A stretch of DNA of 64,000 nucleotides from Bacteroidetes bacterium 47-18 (GCA_001897155.1 MKSF01000037.1:62001-126000), one strand, 5' to 3'. Positions 29,031 to 38,263 are shown, counted from the first letter of the stretch. Notes: generated from the sequence alone by a model not told the origin. Program-made: numbers and translations.

Positions 29031-29954
29031 TTACTTTTCGTTCTTTATCTCTTCTATGCCTTGCCGGTAAGAGGTTACCCGGAAGTCAGGGAAGCGTGCT
29101 CTGAATTTTGAATCTTCAAAGATATTATCGTGTTTGTATCTCGGCAGCAATTCCAGCAGCTCTTTAGCTTCCTTATTGAATACGGAGCCTATCTTAAAGA
29201 TCAGTTCCGGTATAACCAGGTATTTCAGCTCCCTGCCATAGACCTCCGAAGCCAGTGCAATGAATTGCCGGTAGGTAGGACGGCTTTCATCAACAGGCAA
29301 ATGCCACGTTTGCCCGAACGCGTCGGGCGTATTACCGATCAGCGCCGTAGCACGGCTGGCATCAGGCGTCCATATCAGGCTTCTTTTTTTATGTGCGCTT
29401 ACCGGTACTTTCAGCTTTTTATCTTCCTTGATATTATTGAAGATCAATGTATTGGTAATGCTTTGCGTTTTACCCGGCCCATAGAATTCAGGGGCACGGC
29501 AGATGACCGCTTCCAGGTCTCCCGACCGCATAGCTTTCAAAACCATTTCAGCCATTGCCCTCCTTACCTTTCCCTTCCTTCCCACAGGCTCAAAAGCCGT
29601 ATCTTCCCGGAGTACTCTGCCATCCTGCGGGTACATATAGGTATTGTCAAAGAATACCAGCCTGGTCCCGTTGATCATGCAGGCTTCAATAACATTTTCG
29701 AGAATGACCGGGAACTGCCGTTCCCACAGGTCGGAGCCGATCGGTAGTCCTAAAGTAAAATAAGCGACCTCACTGCCTTTGACCGCTGCTATGGCTTTTT
29801 CCCTGACAGACAGATCCGCGGCAAAAACCGTATCCGTATCGTTTACCTTTTGGGCCTTACGGCTGACGATCCTGATATCCGGGGTAAAACTCCTTTTCAG
29901 TTCTCTTGCCAGCTCCTCGCCGATCTGCCCGTTAGCACCCAGTATTGTCTGCAT
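29031..29954 (-). CDS. NAD(P)-dependent epimerase/dehydratase family protein (extended SDR)
   Basis: A 307-residue Rossmann-fold protein. The cofactor motif is ILGANGQIGEELA at residues 3-15, a variant of GxxGxxG. The usual YxxxK catalytic pair is not clear: the corresponding region reads FFDNTYMYP and lacks a following Lys at the right spacing, so it may be an atypical SDR that acts as a reductase or isomerase on an unknown substrate. It follows the DJ-1-type gene with a 1-bp gap, so the two form an operon. Confidence 0.82.
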   Translation of the reverse strand: MQTILGANGQIGEELARELKRSFTPDIRIVSRKAQKVNDTDTVFAADLSVREKAIAAVKGSEVAYFTLGLPIGSDLWERQFPVILENVIEACMINGTRLVFFDNTYMYPQDGRVLREDTAFEPVGRKGKVRRAMAEMVLKAMRSGDLEAVICRAPEFYGPGKTQSITNTLIFNNIKEDKKLKVPVSAHKKRSLIWTPDASRATALIGNTPDAFGQTWHLPVDESRPTYRQFIALASEVYGRELKYLVIPELIFKIGSVFNKEAKELLELLPRYKHDNIFEDSKFRARFPDFRVTSYRQGIEEIKNEK

Positions 29955-29955
29955 A

Positions 29956-30663
29956 TTATCTATTTAAGTTTTGCTGCTCCAGTTCCCGGATGATAACTTT
30001 TGCCATTTCTTTTGAACTGAAAGGGTTCTGCCCGGTTATTAAATTGCCGCTCACCACTACCTTGGAGGTCATCGGGATCAGCGCTTTCCTATAATCAGCG
30101 CCTCTTTCCTTTAAGGCGGCTTCCAGGTTGAAGGGGACCTGTCTCTTCCTGCTGGCAAGGCTTTCCTCCAGCCAGCTAAATCCGGTAAGGGGCTTGTCCT
30201 TTATTAAATATACACCATCCGGCAATTTTACGTTCAGCAAACCACCAACCCCATGACAAATCGCGGCAATGATTTTACCGTTTTCATAATGAGCGCCTAT
30301 AATGGATTGCATTGTAGTATCATCGGGAAAATCATACATGGTGCCATGCCCTCCCGCCAGGTACACCATATCGAACTGCGGGCCGGCAACTTCCTCCAGG
30401 CTTATGCTGCTGTCAAGCAACTTCCTGAAACCCGGATCGTTCCAGTATTCTTTGGAGATCTTATCAAGCGCGAAGACCCTTAAGCTTTCAGGATCGACAG
30501 GAATATTACCGCCTTTCGGGCTTGCGATGGTTATGTCATAACCCTTTTCCTTAGCGGCGTGATATATATGGGTCAGCTCGCTCAGCCACAATCCCGTACG
30601 CAGGTCCGTATCCCTGTACAGCCCGGTATTCGTTACAATGATCAGAATTTTAATAAGGCTCAT
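29956..30663 (-). CDS. DJ-1/PfpI family type 1 glutamine-amidotransferase-like protein
   Basis: A 235-residue protein of the DJ-1/Hsp31 group. The nucleophile-elbow Cys lies in AAICHGVGGLL and an acidic and a His partner are seen in YLAGGHGTMYDF. Members include Hsp31-type chaperones, glyoxalase III and deglycase-like enzymes that deal with methylglyoxal damage; which applies here cannot be told. It is the upstream gene of a two-gene leftward operon with the SDR protein. Confidence 0.85.
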   Translation of the reverse strand: MSLIKILIIVTNTGLYRDTDLRTGLWLSELTHIYHAAKEKGYDITIASPKGGNIPVDPESLRVFALDKISKEYWNDPGFRKLLDSSISLEEVAGPQFDMVYLAGGHGTMYDFPDDTTMQSIIGAHYENGKIIAAICHGVGGLLNVKLPDGVYLIKDKPLTGFSWLEESLASRKRQVPFNLEAALKERGADYRKALIPMTSKVVVSGNLITGQNPFSSKEMAKVIIRELEQQNLNR

Positions 30664-30885
30664 ATTATTTTGATTTACCAGGGTAAAGTTCCGGATTTAA
30701 TATTAAGGAAAGTAATCTGTAACGGTATCACAGGGCTGTTAAATCAGATAATAAAGATCAGTCAGCAATAGCGTCCGTCTGCCAGGCAGGTCATTATAGT
30801 CCTGAAACAGCTGCTTTACAGCTTCAAAAACGTTTTTGTAACAAAATTGTTGAGCACCGGGTTATTTATTACCCCGGGATAGAGA

Positions 30886-32079
30886 TCAGGACGCCGCCCT
30901 GCTGCCGGAAAGGCTTTTCCCGTCCTTTACCCTGACAAGCATGTACATCAGCGCGATCACAGCGATAATGCCGGTAATGATAAACACTTTCGGAATATGG
31001 CTGATCACATCCTGGTACAGCCACCCGGCACAAAGCGCCCCGCCGCCTATACCGATCTCCAGGGCGATATACATAGTAGCCATCGCTTTTCCCCTGTGGT
31101 CGGGGTGGCTCAGATCAATGGTCCAGGCATTCAGGGCCGGTCCGAGTATTCCCATAGACAGCCCGAACAAGGCACTGCTGATAGTGAGCCCCGCCATCGT
31201 TTTGGAAAAGGCAATGCACATCATAGCAATGGCCAGGCCTGTTAAGCCGGTATTGATCACCTTGATCCTGCCGTATTTATCCGATAGCCTGCCCGCCACC
31301 ATACGAACCAGGATGGAGCTCAGCGTGAAAACGATAAAGAAAAAGCCTTTATTGGAAATACCGATATGGTGGGTCCAGTCCGGGATGAGTGTCAGTAAAG
31401 CCCCGTACGACAGGTAGCTCAGCAGCACAATGAGCGCGGCAGGCAGCACATTCCAGTCCACGATGTCATTCCTGCCCAGGCGCAGCAAACCGAAACGAAA
31501 GGCCTGCTTTTGCGGCAGGGTCTCTTTCATATGCATCAGGATAAGCATAGACAATAAGGCAAAGGCGGACGATACATAAAACATCATATTGATGCTGTAA
31601 GAGCCGGCGACCCAGCTCCCCAGTGCCGGGCCTACCGCCTGGCCGATACTGAAGCACAGCCCATGAAATCCCAGGGCTTCGCCCCAGCGCTCCTTAGGGA
31701 TCAGGTCGGCTATATAGGCCGCCGTAGCCGTAGGCTTGAAGCCCGTGGAAAAGCCATGAACAAGCCTCAGGAGCAGGAAGCCGGCCACGGAAGACAGCAC
31801 GGGATATAAAAACCCGCAGATGAAGCAGACCACAGAGCCCACGGCCATAATGGGTACCCGCCCTATCGTATCGGTCAGCCTCCCGCTGAAAGGACGCGAT
31901 ATACCGGCTGTCAGGGTAAATAAGGCAATGATCAGCCCTTTATACTCCGCTCCGCCTATCGAAGACAGGTAAGCAGGTAATTCCGGGATCATCATATTGA
32001 AACTGGCAGAAAATAAAAGCGAGCTCATACACAGCAGCACAAACTGGACCGTGTAAATGGATGGTTGACCTTTAGACAT
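30886..32079 (-). CDS. MFS transporter, drug-efflux type
   Basis: A 397-residue protein with about 12 hydrophobic helices and the motif-A-like GRLTDTIGRVP after helix 2, repeated as GRLSDKYGRIK in the second half. This two-fold pattern is typical of the major facilitator superfamily, and the sequence resembles DHA1-type exporters. The substrate cannot be inferred. It is transcribed alone. The 296-bp gap from 32080 to 32375 on its upstream side shows no gene or clear promoter box. Confidence 0.88.
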   Translation of the reverse strand: MSKGQPSIYTVQFVLLCMSSLLFSASFNMMIPELPAYLSSIGGAEYKGLIIALFTLTAGISRPFSGRLTDTIGRVPIMAVGSVVCFICGFLYPVLSSVAGFLLLRLVHGFSTGFKPTATAAYIADLIPKERWGEALGFHGLCFSIGQAVGPALGSWVAGSYSINMMFYVSSAFALLSMLILMHMKETLPQKQAFRFGLLRLGRNDIVDWNVLPAALIVLLSYLSYGALLTLIPDWTHHIGISNKGFFFIVFTLSSILVRMVAGRLSDKYGRIKVINTGLTGLAIAMMCIAFSKTMAGLTISSALFGLSMGILGPALNAWTIDLSHPDHRGKAMATMYIALEIGIGGGALCAGWLYQDVISHIPKVFIITGIIAVIALMYMLVRVKDGKSLSGSRAAS

Positions 32080-32375
32080 CAGAAATGCAAAATTAATAGA
32101 ATTGCAACTGCTGTCAACAGCATAGATTGTTAAAACAGTCCGGCATTTACTTATTACAATACCATTTTACGTCCTGTTAAAAAATGAACGGCAGTACACC
32201 TGCATTTCCATTTCTTATCATATGGCAATTTTTCGGAACGCATTTCCTGCTATTTTTACCGGGAGTTCCGATCAATAGAGCAGAACCGGGTTGAGCACAG
32301 GCCAACCCCGGAGTGTTTATACCAGGGCATGTGCCGGATGATAAGGCCATCAAATCACAATATAAAATCAGTACT

Positions 32376-32825
32376 ATGCAGACGCTTACAGCACAGGCAA
32401 CCATACAGATAAGCCGCACACCGCAGGAAGTATATGAAGCTGTTACCAACCCGGATATGATGCGTCATTATTTTATCGCAACGGGGACAGGTATTATGGA
32501 GAATGGCGTTACCATAGAATGGAGCTTTCCGGAGTTCCCGGGAAAGTTTCCCGTCCTTGTAAAAGAGGTAAGACCCTTCGAATATATTGCCTTCGACTGG
32601 AGCGGCGGAGAGCCGGGGCAACTGGTAGAGATATTCCTGGCAGCAGCGAACGATAACGCGACAGTCATCAAAGTAGTGGAGCATGAAATGCAGGTCACAC
32701 CTGAAGGCATCCTGAAGATGCGGGGCCAGACCGAAGGCTGGGCCAACTTCTTAGCCTGTATGAAAGCCTACCTGGAATATGGCATCCATCTCAGGAAGGG
32801 CGCCTTTGACTTTATGAAACAATAA
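32376..32825 (+). CDS. SRPBCC (AHSA1/START-like) domain protein 1
   Basis: A 149-residue protein from the ATG at 32376; an in-frame start at 32313 would add 21 residues before the fold and is disfavoured. The START-like fold begins at ATIQISRTPQEVYEAVTNPDMM and contains the usual GTGIMENGVTIEWSF beta strands. Such proteins bind hydrophobic ligands or assist Hsp90. It starts a rightward string of small SRPBCC, VOC and DUF1801 genes. Confidence 0.85.
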   Translation: MQTLTAQATIQISRTPQEVYEAVTNPDMMRHYFIATGTGIMENGVTIEWSFPEFPGKFPVLVKEVRPFEYIAFDWSGGEPGQLVEIFLAAANDNATVIKVVEHEMQVTPEGILKMRGQTEGWANFLACMKAYLEYGIHLRKGAFDFMKQ

Positions 32826-32853
32826 TTTCCTCACAAATATAAAACCGGTAAAA

Positions 32854-33258
32854 ATGATACATATCCAGACAAAGATACAGGCTCCCCTCGCTGCAGTATG
32901 GGATGCCTATAACAATCCCGGAGATATCCAGCAATGGAACCACCCGTCACCTGAATGGCATTGCCCTTCTTCCGAGAATGATCTCCGCACGGGCGGCAGC
33001 TTCAAAAGCCGGATGGAAGCCCGGGACGGCAGCTTCGGATTTGATTTTGAAGGCGTATATACGGAAGTGCTGCCGATGCAGTCCATAAAGTACAGGCTGG
33101 CGGACAACAGGGATGTCGCTATCCGTTTCAGTGAAGCAGACAATGCGACCTTAATGGACATCGACTTTGAGGCCGAGACCACCAATCCCGTAGAGATACA
33201 GCAACAGGGCTGGCAGGCGATCCTTGACAGCTTCAAAAATCATGTAGAAAACAAATAG
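32854..33258 (+). CDS. SRPBCC domain protein 2
   Basis: A 134-residue START-like protein (IHIQTKIQAPLAAVWDAYNN at the start, with WNHPSPEWH and a GGSFKSRMEARDGS turn). It is 28 bp after the first SRPBCC gene and 4 bp before a VOC gene, so these are co-transcribed. Ligand unknown. Confidence 0.85.
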   Translation: MIHIQTKIQAPLAAVWDAYNNPGDIQQWNHPSPEWHCPSSENDLRTGGSFKSRMEARDGSFGFDFEGVYTEVLPMQSIKYRLADNRDVAIRFSEADNATLMDIDFEAETTNPVEIQQQGWQAILDSFKNHVENK

Positions 33259-33262
33259 CCCG

Positions 33263-33658
33263 ATGGACAAAAAGCAATTGAAAAACGGGCAGTTCTACTG
33301 GACAGACCTGACCGTAGATGATCCCGGGGCCTTAAAGGATTTTTATAAAGAAGTTTTCGGCTGGCAGGAGATCCCCGTAGCTATGGCTGACGGCGCTGAG
33401 CCTTACACGGATTACGGCATGGCCATAGACACGCAGACACACGGCGGCGGTATCTGCCACAACAGGGGGAGCAATAAAGGCATCCCTCCCCAATGGATCA
33501 CCTATTTTTACGTGGAAGACATCGCCCAAAGCCTGGCCACCTGTCTCGCCAAGGGAGGCAGGCTGCTAAAGGAAAGCAGGAAAAAGGACGGCTCCTATAA
33601 CTATGTGATCGTAACAGACCCGCAGGGCAGTGTCTTCGGAATGGGCAATATGTACTAA
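33263..33658 (+). CDS. VOC (glyoxalase/bleomycin resistance-like) family protein
   Basis: A 131-residue protein with paired beta-alpha-beta-beta-beta modules (FYWTDLTVDDPGALKDFYKEVFGW, then ITYFYVEDIAQSLATCLAKGG and VTDPQGSVFGMG). The expected metal ligands are incomplete, as in many VOC proteins of this subfamily, so an enzymatic role is uncertain. It lies 4 bp after SRPBCC protein 2 and 11 bp before SRPBCC protein 3. Confidence 0.85.
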   Translation: MDKKQLKNGQFYWTDLTVDDPGALKDFYKEVFGWQEIPVAMADGAEPYTDYGMAIDTQTHGGGICHNRGSNKGIPPQWITYFYVEDIAQSLATCLAKGGRLLKESRKKDGSYNYVIVTDPQGSVFGMGNMY

Positions 33659-33669
33659 AAATTATTTTT

Positions 33670-34149
33670 ATGGCACTACAGGCACTTTATTACAGCATAC
33701 ACATCCAGGCAGCACCGGAAGAGGTGCACCGCATCATGCTCGACAGGGAACATTACCGGGACTGGACACAGCCCTTCAGCCCCACTTCCGATGTAAGAGG
33801 CGACTGGTCGGAGGGCGCTGAAATATATTTTATTTCCAGGGATGAGCAGGGAAAAGAGATGGGCATGATCTCTGTCATTGATAAAAATATCCCCGGGGAA
33901 GTAATAGCTATCAGGCATATCGGTATATTTGGAGACGGAACCGAACAATACTCAGGTGAGCAGGTGGACGGCTGGAAGCACGCCTACGAGATTTACCGCT
34001 TCAAGCCGGCAGATGGAGGCACCCTGCTTACCTGTTCCATGGAAATAAGTGAGCCCGAGCACGGACAGATGTTCAACAGCCTGTGGCCCCAGGCGCTGAA
34101 CCGCCTGAAAAATATATGTGAACAACAAGCAGATCATGGCAAAGAATAA
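33670..34149 (+). CDS. SRPBCC domain protein 3 (polyketide-cyclase-like)
   Basis: A 159-residue START-like protein (YYSIHIQAAPEEVHRIMLDREHYRDW, then TCSMEISEPEHGQM). Its end overlaps the next gene by 14 bp, consistent with translational coupling. No catalytic residues can be assigned. Confidence 0.82.
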   Translation: MALQALYYSIHIQAAPEEVHRIMLDREHYRDWTQPFSPTSDVRGDWSEGAEIYFISRDEQGKEMGMISVIDKNIPGEVIAIRHIGIFGDGTEQYSGEQVDGWKHAYEIYRFKPADGGTLLTCSMEISEPEHGQMFNSLWPQALNRLKNICEQQADHGKE

Positions 34150-34558
34150 AACAGCCTATACATCAGAAGATGTGACGGCCTTTATAGAAGCTGTAGAAAA
34201 TGAGCAGCAACGCAAGGACAGCTACCGCCTGCTCGCATTGATGCAGGAAACAACCGGGGAAGCGCCCCAAATGTTCGGACCCTCCATTATAGGATTCGGC
34301 CGCTATCATTACAAATACGACAGCGGGCACGAAGGAGAAGCGCCGCTACTGGGCTTTTCGCCGCGAAAAGCGGCCATCTCGCTGTATGTCAATGCCGACC
34401 ATCCGGAGCAGGAAGCCCTGTTAGAGGAGCTGGGCAAGTTTAAAATGGGTAAGGCCTGTATCTATGTGAAGAGATTATCCGACATCCATGAAGCAACGCT
34501 AAAGCAACTGATGCAGACGACTATTGATTTTATCAGCAACAAATACACCAGGATATAA
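34136..34558 (+). CDS. DUF1801 domain protein
   Basis: A 140-residue protein from the ATG at 34136; a GTG at 34118 is possible but lies deeper in the upstream gene. The DUF1801 signature GFGRYHYKYDSGHEGE is clear. DUF1801 resembles the frataxin-like YdhG fold, and function is not established. It overlaps SRPBCC protein 3 by 14 bp. Confidence 0.85.
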   Translation: MAKNKTAYTSEDVTAFIEAVENEQQRKDSYRLLALMQETTGEAPQMFGPSIIGFGRYHYKYDSGHEGEAPLLGFSPRKAAISLYVNADHPEQEALLEELGKFKMGKACIYVKRLSDIHEATLKQLMQTTIDFISNKYTRI

Positions 34559-34617
34559 AAGCTCCTTTTAAACCGAGCCGGCCGGCAGTTCCCGGCAGGC
34601 TCTGAAAGCAATATGAT

Positions 34618-35550
34618 ATGTCCGCTGCCATCTCAACCATTGATGCCTACATCGCTGCCTGCCCGGATGCGCACCGGGAGCTGTTAAGCGCGCTACGGGA
34701 GATCATCCTGGAAGCGGCACCCCGGGAAACCACGGAGACCATCTCTTACAAAATGCCGACTTTCCGTTACCACGGCAACCTGATCCACTTTGCATTGCAC
34801 AAAGCGCACCTGGGCATCTACCCCGGCGCTGCAGCGCTGGAAGCCTTAAAAGCAAAAATAAGCGGCTATAAGACCACTAAAGGCGCCATCCTGCTACCGC
34901 TGGACCAGCCCTTACCCCGGCAATTAATAAAAGACCTCGTCATGTATAACGCAGCGCTGCTGAAAGACAGGAAAGGACCCACCTGGCATGAAAGCCGCGG
35001 CAACTGGCAGGAAGCAGGGGAGCTGATGCAGCGGCTTATGCTCAAAGCCGGGCTGCAGAAAACGTTCAAATGGGGCTCGGATATTTATACTTACGATAAT
35101 AAAAACGTGATAGGGTGGGGTGGGTTTAAGAACTTCTTTTCCCTCTGGTTCTACAACGGCGTATTCCTGGAGGATAAGGATAAGGTGCTGGTGGCCGCTT
35201 CGGAAGGCAAAACAAGAGCCCTGCGCCAATGGCGGTTTACAGATGTAAAAGATATGGATGAGCAGAAAATACTGGCCTATATCCTGGAAAGCATCCGGAC
35301 AATAAAGGACGGGAAATCGATCACTCCGCAAAAAGCCCCGCATAAGAGCCCTTCCGGCCTGCTGAAGGAATACCTTGACGCAGATGAGGCCTTAAAAACA
35401 GCATTCAACAGGCTCACACCCGGCAAGCAACGCGCATATATGGAATATGTTGATGAGGCCAGGCAGGAACAGACCAAGCTGGCGCGTCTTGAAAAGATCA
35501 GGCCGCTGATACTGGACGGGAAAGGCCTCCACGACAAATATAAACGATAG
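34618..35550 (+). CDS. DUF1801 - DUF1801-like - YdeI/OmdA fusion protein
   Basis: A 310-residue protein with three parts. An N-terminal DUF1801 domain covers about 5-110 (TISYKMPTFRYHGNLIHFA), a second DUF1801-like region lies at 125-220 (FKWGSDIYTYDNKNVIGWGG), and a YdeI/OmdA C-terminal module covers 245-310 (RLTPGKQRAYMEYVDEARQE). OmdA-type domains have been linked to protection against bacteriocins and peptide stress, though evidence is thin. It lies 59 bp after the DUF1801 gene on the same strand. Confidence 0.82.
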   Translation: MSAAISTIDAYIAACPDAHRELLSALREIILEAAPRETTETISYKMPTFRYHGNLIHFALHKAHLGIYPGAAALEALKAKISGYKTTKGAILLPLDQPLPRQLIKDLVMYNAALLKDRKGPTWHESRGNWQEAGELMQRLMLKAGLQKTFKWGSDIYTYDNKNVIGWGGFKNFFSLWFYNGVFLEDKDKVLVAASEGKTRALRQWRFTDVKDMDEQKILAYILESIRTIKDGKSITPQKAPHKSPSGLLKEYLDADEALKTAFNRLTPGKQRAYMEYVDEARQEQTKLARLEKIRPLILDGKGLHDKYKR

Positions 35551-35696
35551 CTATCGGGCTTATTATGAGGGGCGCATTTCTGACAGTACGATCCGGGCAC
35601 ACAAATACATCTTATTCGCACCTGTCCTTAACAGCGGTTTTTACAGGTCATCTTATTTATGTACATTAGTAGGGTCACTATTATAATAACTGGCTT

Positions 35697-36344
35697 GTGG
35701 ATTATTTTATCATAGGAGATATTCATGGATGCTTTTTCACGCTCTCATCTTTATTACAGCATTGGGGCAGGGAGCAGGAGCACCTGATCTTTGTAGGCGA
35801 TCTCATCAATAAGGGACTTAACAGCACAAAAGTGGTCACCTGCTGCAGGGAGCTGCTGCTCCGGCCTTACCGGTTCACAGTGCTCAAAGGCAACCATGAA
35901 TATAAATTCGCAGCCTACAGTGAAAAAGGCGGGCAAACCGGGTGGCTGCAACAGGGCGGCGCTGCTACCATTAAAGCATTTACAGCCGCCGGCATCAGCA
36001 TAGAAGATACCGCATCATGGTTCAAGACGTTGCCGCTCTGCTATGAATCAGACCACCTGCTCATCAGCCACGGCGGCGTATCCAACCATATCCATACTTA
36101 CAATGAAGATCATGAAGACAGTGTATTATGGAACAGGAAGCCGCTGATCAACGTAGGTAAATTACAGGTACATGGCCACATACCCCTGAAGACAAACCGT
36201 CCCCGCTTCGATCCCGGCTCCCATTCCTTAAATATAGATACCGGGGCAGCATACGGCTTCGGCCTTACCGGCGTCAAAGTGAAGGCTGACGGAACGATCA
36301 TGCAGATATTCCATAAGCCTACCGACAGCAGGGATATCCCATAA
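35697..36344 (+). CDS. PPP-family metallophosphoesterase
   Basis: A 215-residue enzyme starting at GTG. The three metal-binding blocks GDIHG (8-12), GDLINKG and GNHE are present, and LLISHGG follows. This is the layout of bacterial PPP phosphatases such as PrpE, ApaH-like or Ser/Thr phosphatases. The substrate (phosphoprotein or dinucleoside polyphosphate) cannot be decided from sequence. Transcribed alone and convergent with the aldo/keto reductase. Confidence 0.88.
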   Translation: MDYFIIGDIHGCFFTLSSLLQHWGREQEHLIFVGDLINKGLNSTKVVTCCRELLLRPYRFTVLKGNHEYKFAAYSEKGGQTGWLQQGGAATIKAFTAAGISIEDTASWFKTLPLCYESDHLLISHGGVSNHIHTYNEDHEDSVLWNRKPLINVGKLQVHGHIPLKTNRPRFDPGSHSLNIDTGAAYGFGLTGVKVKADGTIMQIFHKPTDSRDIP

Positions 36345-36354
36345 TGCTTCAAAG

Positions 36355-36380
36355 AAAAACAGCCGGAGCTGGTGTCCGGC
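36355..36380 (-). terminator. terminator after the aldo/keto reductase
   Basis: On the minus strand GCCGGA pairs with TCCGGC over a 7-nt loop, and the stem is followed by TGTTTTTC. It lies 14 nt beyond the reductase stop, between two convergent genes. Confidence 0.55.
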
Positions 36381-36393
36381 AGCCTGGTCCATA

Positions 36394-37344
36394 TCAGAAA
36401 GCGCTGCTGGCCGTATCAAGTAATGCAATATCTTCCTTATCCAGCATAAGATCAGGAGCCGTTATCAGCGTGTGCAACTGCTGTTCATTGGTTGCGCTTA
36501 CTATCGGCGCGGTGATGCCCGGCTGTGCGAGCAGCCATGCCAGCGCCACTGTCGCCTGCCGGGTGTCGTGCTTGGCGGCAACCTTATCCAGCGCACCCAG
36601 CACTCCCAGGCCTGCTGCATTCATAAACTTGGCCATCCCTCCGCCCCTGGGACTTTTACCAAAGTCCGCTTCTGTCCGGTACTTGCCGGTAAGAAATCCC
36701 GCAGCCAGCGCCCAGTAAGGGAATACGCTCAAGCCGTACCGTTCCGCAAGCGGCGCATACTCCGTCTCGAACTTATGGCGCGCTACCAGGTTGTAATGAG
36801 GCTGTAAGGCGACATAGCGGTGGAAATTATTCTTTTCCGCTATTTCAAAGGATGCTGCCAGGCGTTCAGGCGACACATTGGAAGCGGCTATATACCGCAC
36901 CTTACCGGCCCTGATGATCTCGTCATAGGCGGCCATCGTTTCCTCCACCGGGGTAACGGTATCGTCAAAATGGGTATAATACAGGTCGATATAATCCGTG
37001 CCCAACCGCTGTAAAGAAGCATCTACGGACTCCACGATATGCTTACGGCTGATGTCAAAGCCGTGCTCTTGGGTTTCAGACCCTACCTTAGTAGCCAGCA
37101 CCACATCTTTCCTGTTCTTCCTGGCCTTCATCCAGTTCCCTATAATGGTCTCCGACTGGCCCCCTGTGCCATTCACCCACCAGGCATACGTATCTGCGGT
37201 ATCCACGAAATTAAACCCGGCAGCGAAGAACTGGTCCAGGATATCAAAGGACTGTTGTTCGTCCAGCGTCCAGCCAAATACATTTCCGCCGAGATTAACG
37301 GGGGCAATGTGTAAATCCGTATTCTTAATTTGTACCTTTCTCAT
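36394..37344 (-). CDS. aldo/keto reductase
   Basis: A 316-residue TIM-barrel NADPH oxidoreductase. The catalytic-site segment FVDTADTYAWW provides Asp and Tyr, the Lys lies in VVLATKVG and the His in YYTHFDDT, so the AKR tetrad appears complete. The overall form is that of the YajO/PhdYeaE-like soluble reductases. Substrate unknown. It is divergent from a VOC gene across a 300-bp gap that carries a striking palindrome. Confidence 0.9.
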   Translation of the reverse strand: MRKVQIKNTDLHIAPVNLGGNVFGWTLDEQQSFDILDQFFAAGFNFVDTADTYAWWVNGTGGQSETIIGNWMKARKNRKDVVLATKVGSETQEHGFDISRKHIVESVDASLQRLGTDYIDLYYTHFDDTVTPVEETMAAYDEIIRAGKVRYIAASNVSPERLAASFEIAEKNNFHRYVALQPHYNLVARHKFETEYAPLAERYGLSVFPYWALAAGFLTGKYRTEADFGKSPRGGGMAKFMNAAGLGVLGALDKVAAKHDTRQATVALAWLLAQPGITAPIVSATNEQQLHTLITAPDLMLDKEDIALLDTASSAF

Positions 37345-37544
37345 GAAACAGTGCTTTAGACAGACAAAGGTCGCGGAATTTTGAAAGCAGGCGTTGAGGA
37401 GCAGGCTAAATTATTGTAAACGTCCCGCTGCTCATAAATATGGATTGCGCAGTCACCTGATGCTATAGAGCCAACAATATCCCGTTCAGGAAGCAGCCGG
37501 CAGGGAAGTCGGCCCCTGCAACCAGGGACTCCGGAACCTTATTC

Positions 37545-37596
37545 CGGTTATGTATAATAAAACTTGTCATAAGGCAAGTTTTATTATACATAACCG
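37545..37596. repeat. long perfect inverted repeat in a divergent promoter region
   Basis: The left arm 37545-37566 (starts CGGTTATG, ends ACTTG) is the exact reverse complement of 37575-37596, 22 bp per arm. Two further bases per side can pair (one G-T), leaving an ATAA tetraloop. There is no T-tract, and it lies before rather than after genes, so it is not an ordinary terminator. The right arm abuts the -7 box at 37600. It could be a regulator-binding site, an RNA hairpin or a tiny mobile-element remnant. The rest of the 37345-37644 gap holds nothing recognisable. Confidence 0.8.
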
Positions 37597-37599
37597 TGG

Positions 37600-37607
37600 T
37601 ATTTTTG
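37600..37607 (+). promoter_or_regulatory. -7 box for the PhnB-like VOC gene
   Basis: TATTTTTG matches TAnnTTTG, 37 nt before the ATG at 37645. The -33 position falls inside the right arm of the palindrome (37575-37596) and reads TTTT rather than TTTG. Confidence 0.5.
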
Positions 37608-37644
37608 GTTACAACATCATTCCTTAATCAAAAAACTACACATT

Positions 37645-38088
37645 ATGGCAAAGATCCATGCTTATCTCAACTTTAACGGGAACTGTGAAGAGGCTTTCAG
37701 GTTTTATGAAAAAGTTTTTAAAACCAGCACTATAGGTACACACCGGTTCGGAGATATCCCGGAAGACCCTAATTATCCCATGACCGCCACAGATAAGGAA
37801 AAAATAATGCATACAGCCATTATGCTCAATGAGCAGACAATGCTGATGGGTTCCGACTGCATAGAAGGTTTCGGACACAAGGCAACTCCCGGGAATTCCA
37901 CGTATATCATGCTGGATACCGCTACCGCGGCAGAAGCGCACGAGCTGTACGCGGCACTGACCGAAGGCGCTTTAAATATTGAAATGGAGCTGGGCGAGCA
38001 GTTCTGGGCGGAGCTGTATGCCTCTTTCCAGGACAAGTTTGGTATCTGGTGGATGATACATTTTGAAGGTAATAAAAAAATGCAGTAA
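37645..38088 (+). CDS. PhnB-like VOC family protein
   Basis: A 147-residue protein (HAYLNFNGNCEEAFRFYEKVF at the start and FQDKFGIWWMIHFE at the end) of the PhnB/3-demethylubiquinone-methyltransferase-like branch of the VOC superfamily. Despite family names, no methyltransferase activity is implied. It opens the second rightward string of VOC and SRPBCC genes. Confidence 0.88.
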   Translation: MAKIHAYLNFNGNCEEAFRFYEKVFKTSTIGTHRFGDIPEDPNYPMTATDKEKIMHTAIMLNEQTMLMGSDCIEGFGHKATPGNSTYIMLDTATAAEAHELYAALTEGALNIEMELGEQFWAELYASFQDKFGIWWMIHFEGNKKMQ

Positions 38089-38131
38089 TGAACAGCATGC
38101 TGTATTCCGGGATATAGCCCGGCGGCCCTCT

Positions 38132-38163
38132 CCGGCCTGCTCATAAAAAGCTGAGCAGGCCGG
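38132..38163 (+). terminator. GC-rich hairpin after the PhnB-like gene
   Basis: CCGGCCTGCTCA (38132-38143) pairs perfectly with 38152-38163 around TAAAAAGC. No T-tract follows, so termination is uncertain; it may protect the 3' end of the transcript instead. Confidence 0.4.
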
Positions 38164-38263
38164 GGACCGGTCAAAAGAACAGCAATATACCCCACACAGA
38201 TAAAGTATTATTCATAAAGCCACCGGGAAAGCAGTAACATGTCCTCACACCAAATACATTGTT

